From Pseudonocardia terrae (GTDB taxonomy: Bacteria > Actinomycetota > Actinomycetes > Mycobacteriales > Pseudonocardiaceae), in the NCBI RefSeq assembly GCF_021343995.1, contig NZ_JAJTTE010000035.1, positions 1-64,000 on the forward strand: a stretch of DNA of 64,000 bases, in the 5' to 3' direction. Made by a program: the position numbers and the translations under genes. Shown one piece after another: positions 1 through 8,363 of this stretch. The number at the start of each line of letters is the position of its first letter. Position 1 is the first letter of the stretch. Under the pieces are notes generated by a model. The model was not told the DNA's origin and ran no database searches. It saw only the letters and a list, made by a program, of their open reading frames with translations.

Positions 1-50
1 GCAACCCACGTTCACATGCGGTGAGGCCCCAGCCCAGGCTTCCCATACCG

Positions 51-69
51 TCTAGGGGACGTCCCTAGA
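51..69. terminator. hairpin at the 3' end of glgC
   Basis: A perfect inverted repeat with arms TCTAGGG and CCCTAGA around a 5-nt loop spans the glgC stop codon (65-67, minus strand). No U-tract follows, which is usual for terminators in GC-rich actinobacteria. Its role as terminator is inferred from position. Confidence 0.5.
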
Positions 70-1312
70 GGGCGGTCACGCCCTTCCCCAGCACGACGAC
101 CCCGCCCGGGCTGACGGTGTAGCGCGCCCGGTCCAGGGCCAGGTCGACGCCGATCAGCGCGCCGTCGGGCACCACGACGTTCTTGTCCAGGATGGCCCGG
201 CGCACCACCGCGCCCCGGCCGATGCGCACGCCCGGCATGATCACCGAGTCCGAGATCTCGGCCCCGGTCTGCACGGTCACGCCCGGACTGATCGTGGAGC
301 GGCGCACGATCGCGCCGGAGATGATCGAGCCCGCGCCGACGATCGAGTCCTGCGCGATCCCGCCCTCCACGAACTTCGCGGGCGGCAACGGCGGCGTGGC
401 CGTACGGATCGGCCAGCGCATGTTGTAGAGGTTGAAGACCGGCAGGATGCTCACCAGGTCGGTGTGCGAGTCGTAGTAGGCGTCGATCGTCCCGACGTCG
501 CGCCAGTAGCCCGAGTCCCGGTCGGTCGCGCCCGGGACGACGTTGTCGGCGAAGTCGTAGACGTGCGCGTCGCCGTCCTTGACCATGCGCGGGATGATGT
601 CGCCGCCCATGTCGTGGTCGGAGTCGCCGTCCTCGGCGTCGGCGCGCAGGGCGTCGATCAGGGCGTCCGTGGTGAAGACGTAGTTGCCCATCGAGGCGAA
701 GGTGACCTCGGGGTCGTCCGGCACGTGCGGCGGGTCGGACGGCTTCTCCAGGAAGCCGACGATCTTGCCGCTCTCGTCCGAGTCGATGCAGCCGAAGGCC
801 TTGGCCTCGACCCGCGGCACCCGGATGCCCGCGACCGTGACGCCCGCGCCCGTGGCGATGTGCTGGGCGATCATCTGGCCCGGGTCCATGCGGTACACGT
901 GGTCGGCGCCGAACACGGCGATGTAGTCCGGCCGCTCGTCGTAGACCAGGTTGAGGCTCTGGAAGATCGCGTCGGCGCTGCCGGTGTACCAGCGCCGGCC
1001 GAGGCGCTGCTGCGCCGGCACGGTGGTGATGTACTGCCCCAGCACGCTCGAGAGCCGCCAGGTGGTGGAGATGTGCCGGTCGAGCGAGTGCGACTTGTAC
1101 TGGGTGAGCACGCAGATCTGGTGGATCCCGGCGTTGACCAGGTTCGACAGCACGAAGTCGATCAGCCGGTAGTTGCCGCCGAACGGCACCGCGGGCTTGG
1201 CCCGGTCCGCCGTCAACGGCCAGAGCCGCTTGCCCTCGCCCCCCGCCAGGACGATGCCCAGGACGTTGGCGGGCATGCCCCCCGGAGCCAGCATCCGCGA
1301 GGAGGTCGTCAC
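65..1312 (-). CDS. glgC: glucose-1-phosphate adenylyltransferase
   Basis: ADP-glucose pyrophosphorylase: makes ADP-glucose from ATP and glucose-1-phosphate, the committed step to glycogen and maltosyl glucans in the cytoplasm. The 415-residue product has the nucleotidyltransferase signature [11 protein letters not shown] near residue 24, the [12 protein letters not shown] segment, [16 protein letters not shown] and [11 protein letters not shown], then a C-terminal left-handed beta-helix hexapeptide region. The reading frame is open up to 1555, but the upstream part is Arg-rich nonsense; the GTG at 1312, preceded by GGGGGAC, gives the family length (about 405-415). It is divergent from glgA across 223 bp, the same arrangement as Rv1213/Rv1212c in mycobacteria. 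Confidence 0.95.
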   Translation of the reverse strand: MTTSSRMLAPGGMPANVLGIVLAGGEGKRLWPLTADRAKPAVPFGGNYRLIDFVLSNLVNAGIHQICVLTQYKSHSLDRHISTTWRLSSVLGQYITTVPAQQRLGRRWYTGSADAIFQSLNLVYDERPDYIAVFGADHVYRMDPGQMIAQHIATGAGVTVAGIRVPRVEAKAFGCIDSDESGKIVGFLEKPSDPPHVPDDPEVTFASMGNYVFTTDALIDALRADAEDGDSDHDMGGDIIPRMVKDGDAHVYDFADNVVPGATDRDSGYWRDVGTIDAYYDSHTDLVSILPVFNLYNMRWPIRTATPPLPPAKFVEGGIAQDSIVGAGSIISGAIVRRSTISPGVTVQTGAEISDSVIMPGVRIGRGAVVRRAILDKNVVVPDGALIGVDLALDRARYTVSPGGVVVLGKGVTAL

Positions 1313-1535
1313 CGCTGTCCCCCGTCCCTCGTCGCACCGCGGTCCCTGGGTCGGGACCACCGTCGACGGTCCTGCCGGCCGCCCTGTCGGCGCCGGGGCG
1401 TCTCGAGCGTGAACCCTAGTGCGCCGGAGGTGTACCCGGCCAGACGAAGCGTGACTCGCGTGCCGTTCGTGCCGTACCTCTCGCCCGGCCGGTTCGTGCT
1501 GTGCGCGCGCCGATCTACCGATAGCGTGTGGCCGC
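1313..1535. promoter_or_regulatory. divergent glgC/glgA intergenic region
   Basis: This 223-bp gap must carry the promoters of both glycogen genes. I see no strong -35/-10 pair or clear operator in it; the reading frames crossing it are high-GC artefacts. Confidence 0.4.
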
Positions 1536-2696
1536 GTGCGGATCGGTCTGCTCACCCGCGAGTACCCCCCGGACGTCTACGGCGGGGCGGGGGTGCACGT
1601 CGCCCATCTCGTGCCGGCGCTGCGCGCGCTGGTCGACGTCGACGTGCACTGCTTCGGCTCTCCCGACGGGCCCCCGCGCGACGGCGTCCGGGCCTACCCC
1701 ACACCCGGCGGGCTGGCCGGCGCCAACGCCGCGCTCCAGACGCTCGGCACGGACCTGACGATGGTGGCGGGCCTGGAGGGCGTGGACATCGCGCACTCGC
1801 ACACCTGGTACGCCAACATGGCCGGGCACCTCGCGAAGCTCCTGTACGGCATCCCGCACGTGGTCACCGCGCACTCGCTGGAGCCGCGCCGGCCGTGGAA
1901 GGCCGAGCAGCTCGGCGGCGGGTACGCGCTGTCGTCCTGGGTGGAGCGGACCGCCTACGAGGCCGCCGACGCCGTCATCGCGGTCAGCGAGGGCATGCGC
2001 ACGGACGTCCTGGAGTGCTACCCGGCGCTCGACCCGGCCCGCGTCCACGTGGTGCACAACGGGATCGACACGGAGTTCTACCGCCCCGACCCCGGCCGGG
2101 AGGCCCTCGTCGCGAACGGGGTGGACCCGGATCGGCCGAGCGTGGTGTTCGTCGGGCGGATCACCCGGCAGAAGGGCCTCGCGCACCTCATCGCCGCGGC
2201 GCACGACGTGGCCGAGGAGGCGCAGATCGTGCTCTGCGCCGGCGCGCCGGACACCCCGGAGATCGCGGAGGAGACCGAGAAGGCGGTCGGCGAGCTGGCG
2301 GCCTCCCGGCCGGGCGTGATCTGGGTGCGGCGGATGCTGGGCACCGCGGAGGTCCGGCAGCTGCTCTCCGCCGCGACCGTGTTCGTGTGCCCCTCGGTCT
2401 ACGAGCCGCTCGGCATCGTGAACCTCGAGGCGATGGCGTGCGGCACCGCCGTCGTGGCCTCGGACGTCGGCGGCATCCCCGAGGTCGTGGCGGGCGGTGA
2501 GACCGGGCTGCTCGTGCACTACGACGAGAACGCGGTCCCGGCCTTCCGCGCCGGCCTGGCCGCCGCGATCAACGAGCTGGTGCGGGACCCGCAGCGGGCC
2601 GCGGCGATGGGCAGCGCCGGACGGGAGCGGGCGGTGCGGGAGTTCGCCTGGTCCACCGCCGCCGAACGCACCCTCGCCATCTACCAGGGCTTGTAA
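1536..2696 (+). CDS. glgA: glycogen synthase / maltose-1-phosphate synthase (GT4)
   Basis: GT-B glycosyltransferase of the actinobacterial glycogen synthase family (386 residues). It transfers glucose from ADP-glucose to an alpha-glucan; the mycobacterial orthologue (Rv1212c, GlgM) chiefly forms alpha-maltose-1-phosphate, so either activity is possible. Visible motifs are [11 protein letters not shown] near residue 16 (nucleotide-sugar loop), GRITRQKGL near 207 and the E-x7-E block [20 protein letters not shown] near 290. The start is the GTG at 1536 ([12 protein letters not shown]), the only start that leaves the N-terminal beta strand complete. With glgC it forms the substrate-to-product pair for glucan synthesis. 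Confidence 0.93.
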   Translation: MRIGLLTREYPPDVYGGAGVHVAHLVPALRALVDVDVHCFGSPDGPPRDGVRAYPTPGGLAGANAALQTLGTDLTMVAGLEGVDIAHSHTWYANMAGHLAKLLYGIPHVVTAHSLEPRRPWKAEQLGGGYALSSWVERTAYEAADAVIAVSEGMRTDVLECYPALDPARVHVVHNGIDTEFYRPDPGREALVANGVDPDRPSVVFVGRITRQKGLAHLIAAAHDVAEEAQIVLCAGAPDTPEIAEETEKAVGELAASRPGVIWVRRMLGTAEVRQLLSAATVFVCPSVYEPLGIVNLEAMACGTAVVASDVGGIPEVVAGGETGLLVHYDENAVPAFRAGLAAAINELVRDPQRAAAMGSAGRERAVREFAWSTAAERTLAIYQGL

Positions 2697-2701
2697 CCCG
2701 C

Positions 2702-2833
2702 GAATCGCGCCCTGAGCTCCCGCGAATCGCGCCCTGAGCTCCCGCGAGTCGCGCCCTGAGCTCCCGCGAGTCGCGCCCTGAGCTCCCGCGAGTCGCGCCC
2801 TGAGCTTCCGCGAGTCGCGCCCTGAGCTTCCGT
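2702..2833. repeat. tandem repeat, 6 x 22 bp
   Basis: Six head-to-tail copies of a 22-bp unit built on GARTCGCGCCCTGAGCT start at 2702, 2724, 2746, 2768, 2790 and 2812. The first two carry GAATC, the last four GAGTC; the last two also share a C-to-T change (CTTCC). The array fills the gap between glgA and the convergent CGNR gene. Ordered variants suggest stepwise expansion from one end. Confidence 0.95.
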
Positions 2834-2841
2834 GAGGCCGG

Positions 2842-3396
2842 TCAGCGGGCTGAGCGTTGCCGGGCCCGGTGCGCGGCGACCGCGGACCGGTTGGCGCAGG
2901 CCGGCGAGCAGTACCGGCGGGCGGCGTTGCGGGAGGTGTCGGCGAAGACTCGTTCGCACCCGTCGGCCGCGCAGCGGCCGTGCCGGTCGAGGCCGTACTC
3001 CGACACCAGCATCGCGAGCGCGAACGCCGTGGTGGAACGGAGCCGGTCGAGGACGCCGGCGTCGGGCGGCGAGTAGTGCAGGTGCCAGCCCTCCCCGTCG
3101 TGCCGGGTCAGGTGCGGCCCGATCCGCACGTCGCCGAGCAGGGCGTTCACGGCGGCGGCCGCGGTGTCGAGGTCCTCGGCGTCGAAGACGGTGCGCAGCC
3201 GGCCCGCCCACCCGCGCAGGTCGGTCTCGATCGAGGCGGGCGCCCGCCCGGCGATGTACCCGTGCTCCACCAGGACGCGCCGCAGCCGGTCCGGCGGCGC
3301 GACCTCCTCCAGGGTGCCGCGCGGCGGCGCCGTCACGGTGTTGACGAGCGCGACGGCCGCACCGAGCGCGTCACTCCGGTAACCGATGAAATCCAC
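2842..3396 (-). CDS. CGNR zinc finger / ABATE domain protein
   Basis: A 184-residue protein with an N-terminal ABATE-type ligand-binding region (starting DFIGYRSDALGAAVALVNT) and a C-terminal CGNR zinc finger. Likely zinc ligands are C142, C147, C163 and C167, with the family CGNR box present as CANR, followed by the basic tail AVAAHRARQR. Members are presumed DNA-binding regulators, but few are characterised. The start is GTG at 3396. It is convergent with glgA across the 22-bp repeat array and divergent from the small Cys protein at 3473. Confidence 0.85.
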   Translation of the reverse strand: MDFIGYRSDALGAAVALVNTVTAPPRGTLEEVAPPDRLRRVLVEHGYIAGRAPASIETDLRGWAGRLRTVFDAEDLDTAAAAVNALLGDVRIGPHLTRHDGEGWHLHYSPPDAGVLDRLRSTTAFALAMLVSEYGLDRHGRCAADGCERVFADTSRNAARRYCSPACANRSAVAAHRARQRSAR

Positions 3397-3472
3397 TGGC
3401 CTCTTACACCTGCTACCCTCGAAGAGTAAGCCGTCAACGACGGATGCATATTACCGAATCGAGGGGACCCTC

Positions 3473-3742
3473 ATGCGCTGTGCGCGGTGCGGACAGACCG
3501 CAGGCGCCACCACGCTCTCCACGCACCACACCTCGGAGGGGTGGGTGCGCTACAAGCGATGCGCGTGCGGAGCGGTGTCGATCGAGATGCTGACGATCCC
3601 GGCCGCGCCGGAGCGCGTCTTCCCCGGTGAGCCGGGCACCGTCACGGGCACGGCGTCGGGCGCTGTCGAGGACACGGCCGGGACCGGGGTCGCGGGCGCC
3701 TCGGGGCTGCGCTCCCGCGACCTGCACGCGGTCCGGGCCTGA
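3473..3742 (+). CDS. small Cys-rich (zinc-ribbon-like) protein
   Basis: An 89-residue protein whose first 40 residues carry C3-x2-C6 and C30-x-C32 (MRCARCG, KRCACG), a likely zinc-ribbon-like knuckle; the rest is Gly/Ala/Thr-rich and probably disordered. The frame is open further upstream, but the ATG at 3473 has the Shine-Dalgarno GAGGGGA and puts the Cys pair at the N-terminus. It is divergent from the CGNR gene; the 76-bp gap is unusually AT-rich for this genome. Function is not recognised. Confidence 0.7.
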   Translation: MRCARCGQTAGATTLSTHHTSEGWVRYKRCACGAVSIEMLTIPAAPERVFPGEPGTVTGTASGAVEDTAGTGVAGASGLRSRDLHAVRA

Positions 3743-3784
3743 CGAGACCCGGACCGCCGCCGTCCGGCCCCTCGCGGGCGAGCC

Positions 3785-3952
3785 TCAGCCGGTCGCGCCG
3801 CGTAGGGCCTCGCCGAGGTTCTCGGCCTCCTCGGGCGTCATCTCGACGACGAGGCGGCCGCCGCCCTCGAGCGGCACCCTCATCACGATGCCCCGGCCCT
3901 CCTTGGTCACTTCCAGGGGTCCGTCGCCGGTCCGGGGCTTCATCGCCGCCAT
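3785..3952 (-). CDS. DUF3117 protein
   Basis: A 55-residue protein matching the DUF3117 family, highly conserved in actinobacteria (Rv1211 in M. tuberculosis, from memory). It begins MAAMKPRTGDGPLEV and ends in an EEAENLGEAL helix. The frame extends to 4057, but the ATG at 3952 has the ribosome site GGGAGCAGGAC and the exact family N-terminus. Function is unknown. Its place between glgA and tagA is the mycobacterial order. Confidence 0.92.
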   Translation of the reverse strand: MAAMKPRTGDGPLEVTKEGRGIVMRVPLEGGGRLVVEMTPEEAENLGEALRGATG

Positions 3953-4123
3953 GTCCTGCTCCCTCCGTCTGTCGTCTCGTGCAGGGCGCCGATGCGCTGG
4001 GGAGCGCGCACAGGCGGGATGGTGGCCCTCATTCTTCCCCATCGCGGATCTCGACACGCAACCGAGGCGATCAACCGCGTGGCGTTCACGCAGCGCAACC
4101 GGCCTGTCGCGGATCGCGCAGGG

Positions 4124-4717
4124 CTAGTCCGGGGTGGACGCGGGGCTCTCCACGGTGCCCGGTCCGGCCGCCCGGAAGCAGTCCGCGACGTGGTCGTCGA
4201 CCAGCCCGGCGGCCTGCATCAGCGCGTAGCACGTGGTCGGCCCGACGAACCGGAACCCGCGGCGCTTGAGCTCCTTCGCCATGGCCTTCGACTCCGGCGT
4301 GACGGCCGGGACGTCGGCCAGGGTGGCCGGCCGGACGTGCTCGGCGGGCGCGAAGGACCAGAGCAGCTCGTCGAGCGGGGTGTCCAGCGCGAGCACCGCC
4401 CGGGCGTTGGCCAGGGTCGACTCGATCTTGGCGCGGTTGCGGACGATCCCCGCGTCGCCCAGGAGACGCTCGACGTCGTGCTCGCCGAACGCCGCGACGG
4501 CGGCCGGGTCGAAGTCGGCGAACGCCTTCCGGAAGTGCGGCCGCTTGCGCAGGATGACCAGCCAGGACAGTCCCGACTGGAACGCCTCGAGGGTCAGCCG
4601 CTCGAACATCGCCCGCTCGCCGTGCAGCGGGAGGCCCCACTCCTCGTCGTGGTAGGCGACGTAGTCGGGCGCGGAGGTCGCCCAGCCGCAACGGCTCACA
4701 GCATCGGACACGGTCAC
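4124..4717 (-). CDS. tag: DNA-3-methyladenine glycosylase I
   Basis: Tag-type glycosylase (197 residues) that removes 3-methyladenine from alkylated DNA to start base-excision repair. It has the family N-terminus CGWATSAPDYVAYHDEEWG, the FERLTLEAFQSGLSWLVIL core and the C-terminal FRFVGPTTCYALMQAAGLVDDH; C68-like zinc ligands of the family are represented by the N-terminal Cys and the C-terminal DHVADCF segment. Start is GTG 4717 or GTG 4711; neither has a strong ribosome site, and 4717 leaves 10 bp to the upstream gene. Operon context tag, SRPBCC, DivIVA-like, gpgS. Confidence 0.92.
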   Translation of the reverse strand: MTVSDAVSRCGWATSAPDYVAYHDEEWGLPLHGERAMFERLTLEAFQSGLSWLVILRKRPHFRKAFADFDPAAVAAFGEHDVERLLGDAGIVRNRAKIESTLANARAVLALDTPLDELLWSFAPAEHVRPATLADVPAVTPESKAMAKELKRRGFRFVGPTTCYALMQAAGLVDDHVADCFRAAGPGTVESPASTPD

Positions 4718-4727
4718 GGGCGGGACG

Positions 4728-5201
4728 CTACGCGGTGGGTCCGACCGTTTCGGCCAGCCGGGCGAGCCGGCGCAGGGAGAACCGGAACCCCGCGGTCGTC
4801 GCGGGTCGGACGAGAGGCCAGCCGAGGGCCCCGATCCGGCCGAACGGCAGCTCCAGGCCCTCGGTCCAGGTGAACCGGCAGCGATCCGCACCCTGCGCCG
4901 TCACGACGAACGAGCTGTCCCCCGTCACGACGAGCCCGGTGTGCCGGACGTCCACCCGGCCACCGCCCTCCGGCGCGGGCTCGAACGCGGTGACGGTCAT
5001 GGTGTCGACGACGCCGACGTCGCCCACCCCGGTCACGGCCATGACCACCGAACCCGGCGTGCGGCCGTCGCCGGACACCACCCGCACGCGGGTGGCGAGG
5101 ATCCACTCCCGCTGTCGCTCCCAGTCCGTGACGAGGTCCCAGACGGTCGCGGCCGGGGCGGCCACGTCGACGGCGACGACCAGGTCGCGGCGGGCCCTCA
5201 T
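4728..5201 (-). CDS. SRPBCC-fold (polyketide cyclase-like) protein
   Basis: A 157-residue single-domain START/SRPBCC protein: N-terminal strand LVVAVDVAAPAATVWDLVTD and helix, central beta-sheet, and long C-terminal helix FRFSLRRLARLAETV. Such proteins bind a hydrophobic ligand; no specific role can be read. The ATG at 5201 overlaps the stop of the DivIVA-like gene by 4 nt (ATGA), so the two are translationally coupled. Confidence 0.8.
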   Translation of the reverse strand: MRARRDLVVAVDVAAPAATVWDLVTDWERQREWILATRVRVVSGDGRTPGSVVMAVTGVGDVGVVDTMTVTAFEPAPEGGGRVDVRHTGLVVTGDSSFVVTAQGADRCRFTWTEGLELPFGRIGALGWPLVRPATTAGFRFSLRRLARLAETVGPTA

Positions 5202-5551
5202 CGGTCGCCCTCCGCCCGCGGTGGGGTGGCCTCGAGCTCCCGCACCCGCAGGGCGAGGGCGTCGCGCTCGTCCGTCACCCGGTCGCGCTCGTCGGTGACC
5301 CGGTCGAGCTCCTCGGCCAGCCGGTCGAGCACCCAGTCGACCTCGCCCATCCGGTAGCCGCGCAACGCCTGCTGGAAGCGCAGGTCGCGCACGTCGGCGC
5401 CGTGGACGGCGTCGGCCGGCAGCCTGGTCGGCGTGGCCCCCGGGGCGAGGGGGGCCAGCTCCTCGCCGCGACCGAACACGAGCGCGGCGAGCACGAACAC
5501 CACCGCCGCCACCACCGCGACGACGAGCAGGTAGATGAGCGCGGTCCCCAC
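5198..5551 (-). CDS. DivIVA-domain membrane protein
   Basis: A 117-residue protein with one N-terminal membrane helix (about residues 5-26, IYLLVVAVVAAVVFVLAAL), then a DivIVA-like box (DVRDLRFQQALRGYRMGEVD) and a coiled coil (DRLAEELDRVTDERDRVTD). It resembles Rv1209, which lies beside gpgS and tagA in mycobacteria. DivIVA-domain proteins recruit partners to sites of cell-wall growth; the specific partner here is unknown. Start is GTG 5551. Confidence 0.8.
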   Translation of the reverse strand: MGTALIYLLVVAVVAAVVFVLAALVFGRGEELAPLAPGATPTRLPADAVHGADVRDLRFQQALRGYRMGEVDWVLDRLAEELDRVTDERDRVTDERDALALRVRELEATPPRAEGDR

Positions 5552-5617
5552 CCGGGCATCCCATCACGGCCGGGGACGGCGCGCGAGCAGACCCCGCTGC
5601 GGCGCGGTCCTGCTCAG

Positions 5618-5669
5618 TCGACCCGGCCAGGCGACCCGGCCAGGCGACCCGGCCAGGCGACAGTCAGGC
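5618..5669. repeat. short tandem repeat, 13 bp
   Basis: Three near-identical copies of GCGACCCGGCCAG and a degenerate fourth lie between gpgS and the DivIVA-like gene, running into the last codons of gpgS. No function is visible. Confidence 0.8.
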
Positions 5670-6617
5670 GACCTGGTCCGGCGCCGCGACGAGCGTGCGC
5701 ATCGGTGGCCGCTCGGTGGGGTCCAGCTCCCGGCTGTTGGGCACCCACTCGCCGCCGACCTGCACGAACTGGGTGAGTGCGGCGCCGGTGTCCGGCAGCC
5801 CGGAGCGGCGCAGCGCCGTGGCGGTGATCTGCCGCGACATCACGCCGAGGTCCATCAGGTTGCGGTTGCGGTGCTTGCGCACACCCAGGTTGACCTGCGC
5901 GATCGCGTCGAGCCCGAAGGATTCCACCGTGTCGAGGAGCAGTCCGATCTCGACCCCGTAGCTCGTGGCGAACGGGACGGACTCCAGCAGCTCGCGGGTC
6001 CCGGCGTACTCGCCGCCCAGCGGCTGCACGATCCCGGCGAGCTCGGGTCGCAGCGCCGACAGCAGCGGGCGCGCGACCAGCTCCGTCACCCTGCCGCCGC
6101 CGTGGTCCAGGGCGCCGGAGTCGCTCACCTCCAGCCGCAGCGGGCGCCGGTAGAAGCCCTTGACCAGGTGCACGCCGTGGGCCAGCAGCAGCGGGCCGAG
6201 CAGCGAGGGCACGAACCCGGGATCGAAGTCGACCAGGTCCGAGTCGATGAAGCAGACGACGTCGCCGTCCGTGGCGGCGAGCGAGCGCCACAGCACCTCG
6301 CCCTTGCCCGGGACCGGCTCGAGATGGGGCACGACGTCCGTGCGCAGCGCGACCCGCGCGCCGTTCGCACGGGCGATCGCGAGGGTGTCGTCGGTGGACC
6401 CGGAGTCCATGACCAGCAGGTCGTCGACCAGGGGCCGCTCGCCCTCGGTGAAGGGCCGGATGCCGGCGACGATCGCCCCGATCGTCGCCTCCTCGTTCAG
6501 CGCGGGGAGCACGACGGAGACCGTCCGGCCGCGCTTCGCGGCGACGAGGTCCTCGACGGTCCAGTCGGGTGTCTGCCAGGTGCGACGGGCGAACCAGTCC
6601 TCGGTGATGGGCTTCAT
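5664..6617 (-). CDS. gpgS: glucosyl-3-phosphoglycerate synthase
   Basis: GT81 glycosyltransferase (317 residues) that transfers glucose from a nucleotide sugar to 3-phosphoglycerate, the first step to glucosylglycerate and, in mycobacteria, methylglucose lipopolysaccharide. It has VSVVLPALNEEATIG near residue 33, MDSGSTDDT near 70 and the metal-binding DSD at 125-127 (CFIDSDLVDFDPGF), plus GGEYAGTRELLE and the C-terminal RKHRNRNL. ATG 6617 has GAGGAGAACC upstream. Its location between folP and the DivIVA-like gene is the conserved order. Confidence 0.94.
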   Translation of the reverse strand: MKPITEDWFARRTWQTPDWTVEDLVAAKRGRTVSVVLPALNEEATIGAIVAGIRPFTEGERPLVDDLLVMDSGSTDDTLAIARANGARVALRTDVVPHLEPVPGKGEVLWRSLAATDGDVVCFIDSDLVDFDPGFVPSLLGPLLLAHGVHLVKGFYRRPLRLEVSDSGALDHGGGRVTELVARPLLSALRPELAGIVQPLGGEYAGTRELLESVPFATSYGVEIGLLLDTVESFGLDAIAQVNLGVRKHRNRNLMDLGVMSRQITATALRRSGLPDTGAALTQFVQVGGEWVPNSRELDPTERPPMRTLVAAPDQVA

Positions 6618-6861
6618 GGTTCTCCTCGGGTCGGTCTCGGGCGTGGTCTACGCGAGGGACGGACGGACAACTCGATGGAGCGGCCGGGGCGCAGCGGAGG
6701 GGTGAGCGCCGGCTGGACCCGATTAGTTCTGGCTCCGATTACTGCGGAGGTATCACGAGGTTACGGAGCTGTGAAGAGCGGCGATGCCGTTCCGAGAACG
6801 CGGTCACGTGAAGCCTCAAACCATTCTTCCGGGTGATCCGACTCCCTTTCTACGCCTGTGC
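6618..6861. other. gpgS upstream / folP downstream gap
   Basis: A 244-bp gap. It holds a small inverted repeat CTCCG-ATTACTG-CGGAG near 6735-6751 in a locally AT-rich stretch, the likeliest place for the gpgS promoter on the minus strand. In mycobacteria fadD6 lies near here; nothing of it is present. Confidence 0.4.
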
Positions 6862-7743
6862 CTATGCCAGTGCCCGCACCGAGCGGGCGGGCGGCCGGGT
6901 ACCCGCGATCGACGCGACCATGTCGAGCACGCGTCGGGTCTCGGCCACCTCGTGCACCCGGAACACCCGGGCGCCGGCCGCCGCGGCGAGCGCCGTGGCC
7001 GCGAGTGTGCCTTCCAGCCGGCCGTCGACGTCCGTCCCGAGGGTCTCCCCCACGAAGTCCTTGTTCGACAGCGCCATCAGCACCGGCCACCCCGTCGCGA
7101 CCAGGGTGTCGCAGTGCCGCAGCAGGGCGAGTCCGTGCCAGGTGTTCTTGCCGAAGTCGTGCGTCGGGTCCACGAGGATCCCCTCGCGCGGCACGCCCAT
7201 CGCGACCAGGCGCTCGGCCTGGCCGGTCACCTCGGCGACCACGTCGGCGACGACGTCGGCGTACCGCACCCGGTGCGGCCGCCGGCGGGGCACCGCTCCC
7301 CCGGTGTGCGAGCAGACGATCCCGACGCCCGTCTCGGCGGCCACCTCTGCCAGGGTGGGGTCCGCGCCCTGCCAGGTGTCGTTGAGCAGGTCCGCGCCCT
7401 CCGCGACGGTCAGCCTGCCGACCTCACCGCGCCAGGTGTCCACGCTGATCACGACGTCGGGGTGCCGCTCGCGCACCGCGGCCACGAAGGGCACGACCCG
7501 GCGGATCTCCTCGTCGACGTCGACGACCGCGCCCGGGCCCGCCTTGACCCCGCCGATGTCGATGACGTCGGCGCCCTCGGCGACGGCGGCGTCGACCCGG
7601 GCCAACGCGGCCTCGTCGGCGAAGGTGGCCCCCCGGTCGTAGAAGGAGTCCGGGGTGCGGTTGACGATCGCCATCACCAGCGCCCGGTCGCCGGCCGGGG
7701 TGCGGGTGCCGAAGCGCAGCGGCGGCAGGGTCGGCGTGCTCAC
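6862..7743 (-). CDS. folP: dihydropteroate synthase (FolP2-like)
   Basis: TIM-barrel pterin-binding enzyme (293 residues). It has VMAIVNRTPDSFYDRGATF near residue 23, DVIDIGGVKAGPG, SVDTWRGEV and DPTHDFGKNTWHG. By position (next to gpgS and LOG genes) it matches mycobacterial FolP2, which is not the sulfonamide target and whose activity is uncertain; RFGTRTPAGDRALVMAI in place of the usual N-terminus fits this branch. Start GTG 7743 overlaps the stop of the LOG gene by 4 nt (GTGA), indicating translational coupling. Confidence 0.88.
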   Translation of the reverse strand: MSTPTLPPLRFGTRTPAGDRALVMAIVNRTPDSFYDRGATFADEAALARVDAAVAEGADVIDIGGVKAGPGAVVDVDEEIRRVVPFVAAVRERHPDVVISVDTWRGEVGRLTVAEGADLLNDTWQGADPTLAEVAAETGVGIVCSHTGGAVPRRRPHRVRYADVVADVVAEVTGQAERLVAMGVPREGILVDPTHDFGKNTWHGLALLRHCDTLVATGWPVLMALSNKDFVGETLGTDVDGRLEGTLAATALAAAAGARVFRVHEVAETRRVLDMVASIAGTRPPARSVRALA

Positions 7744-8363
7744 GCCTGCGATCGTGACACGGATACGCCGTGCAGGGCGGCGGGCGCGGGCGCGCAGGCG
7801 TCGAGCGCCTCGTCGACCGTGCGCGCCACGACGAGCCGCTCCACCGGCGCACGGCCGGCGAACCCGCTCTCGACCAGGCCGGACACCCAGTCGAGCAGGC
7901 CCGACCAGTGCCCGTCCGGGTCGAGCACGACGACCGGTTTGCCGTGCAGGTCGAGCGATCCGGCCGTCCACACCTCGAACAGCTCCTCGCACGTCCCGAG
8001 CCCGCCGGGGAGGGCGAGGAAGGCGCCGGCGTGCGCCTCCATGAGGGCCTTGCGCTCGCGCATCGTCTCGGTGACGAGGAGCTCGTCGGAGTCGTGGTCG
8101 GCCCACTCGCGCTCCACCATCGACCGCGGGATGACGCCGACGGTCCGCGCCCCGCCCGCCCGCGCCGCGAGCGCGACCGCGCCCATCATGGAGCGGCGGC
8201 CGCCGCCGGACACGAGCATCCAGCCGCGGGCGGCGATCGCGGTGCCCGTCTTGGCGGCGAGGTCCAGATAGCGCTGCGGTACCCCGTCCGACGAGCCGCA
8301 GTAGACGCACACGGCGTGCGGGTCGCGCCCGCCCCGCCCGATCGCCGTCCCGTCGACCGTCAT
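7740..8363 (-). CDS. LOG family protein (first of a tandem pair)
   Basis: Lysine-decarboxylase-like, cytokinin-activating LOG family (207 residues): AVCVYCGSSDGVP at the N-terminus, VSGGGRRSMMGAVA near residue 51 and the catalytic PGGLGTCEELFE near 119. Family enzymes hydrolyse nucleoside 5'-monophosphates to base and ribose-5-phosphate. Start ATG 8363 overlaps the stop of the second LOG gene by one base (TGATG). Confidence 0.9.
   Translation of the reverse strand: MTVDGTAIGRGGRDPHAVCVYCGSSDGVPQRYLDLAAKTGTAIAARGWMLVSGGGRRSMMGAVALAARAGGARTVGVIPRSMVEREWADHDSDELLVTETMRERKALMEAHAGAFLALPGGLGTCEELFEVWTAGSLDLHGKPVVVLDPDGHWSGLLDWVSGLVESGFAGRAPVERLVVARTVDEALDACAPAPAALHGVSVSRSQA

Noticed and set aside
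464-2500. 678-codon plus-strand frame over glgC and glgA
   Set aside because: Antisense/alternate frame of two well-recognised genes; Arg/Ala/Gly-rich without motifs.
2702-2833. CRISPR array
   Set aside because: Copies are directly adjacent with no spacers, so it is a plain tandem repeat.
6720-6760. Riboswitch upstream of gpgS
   Set aside because: One short inverted repeat is present, but no conserved riboswitch core was recognised.
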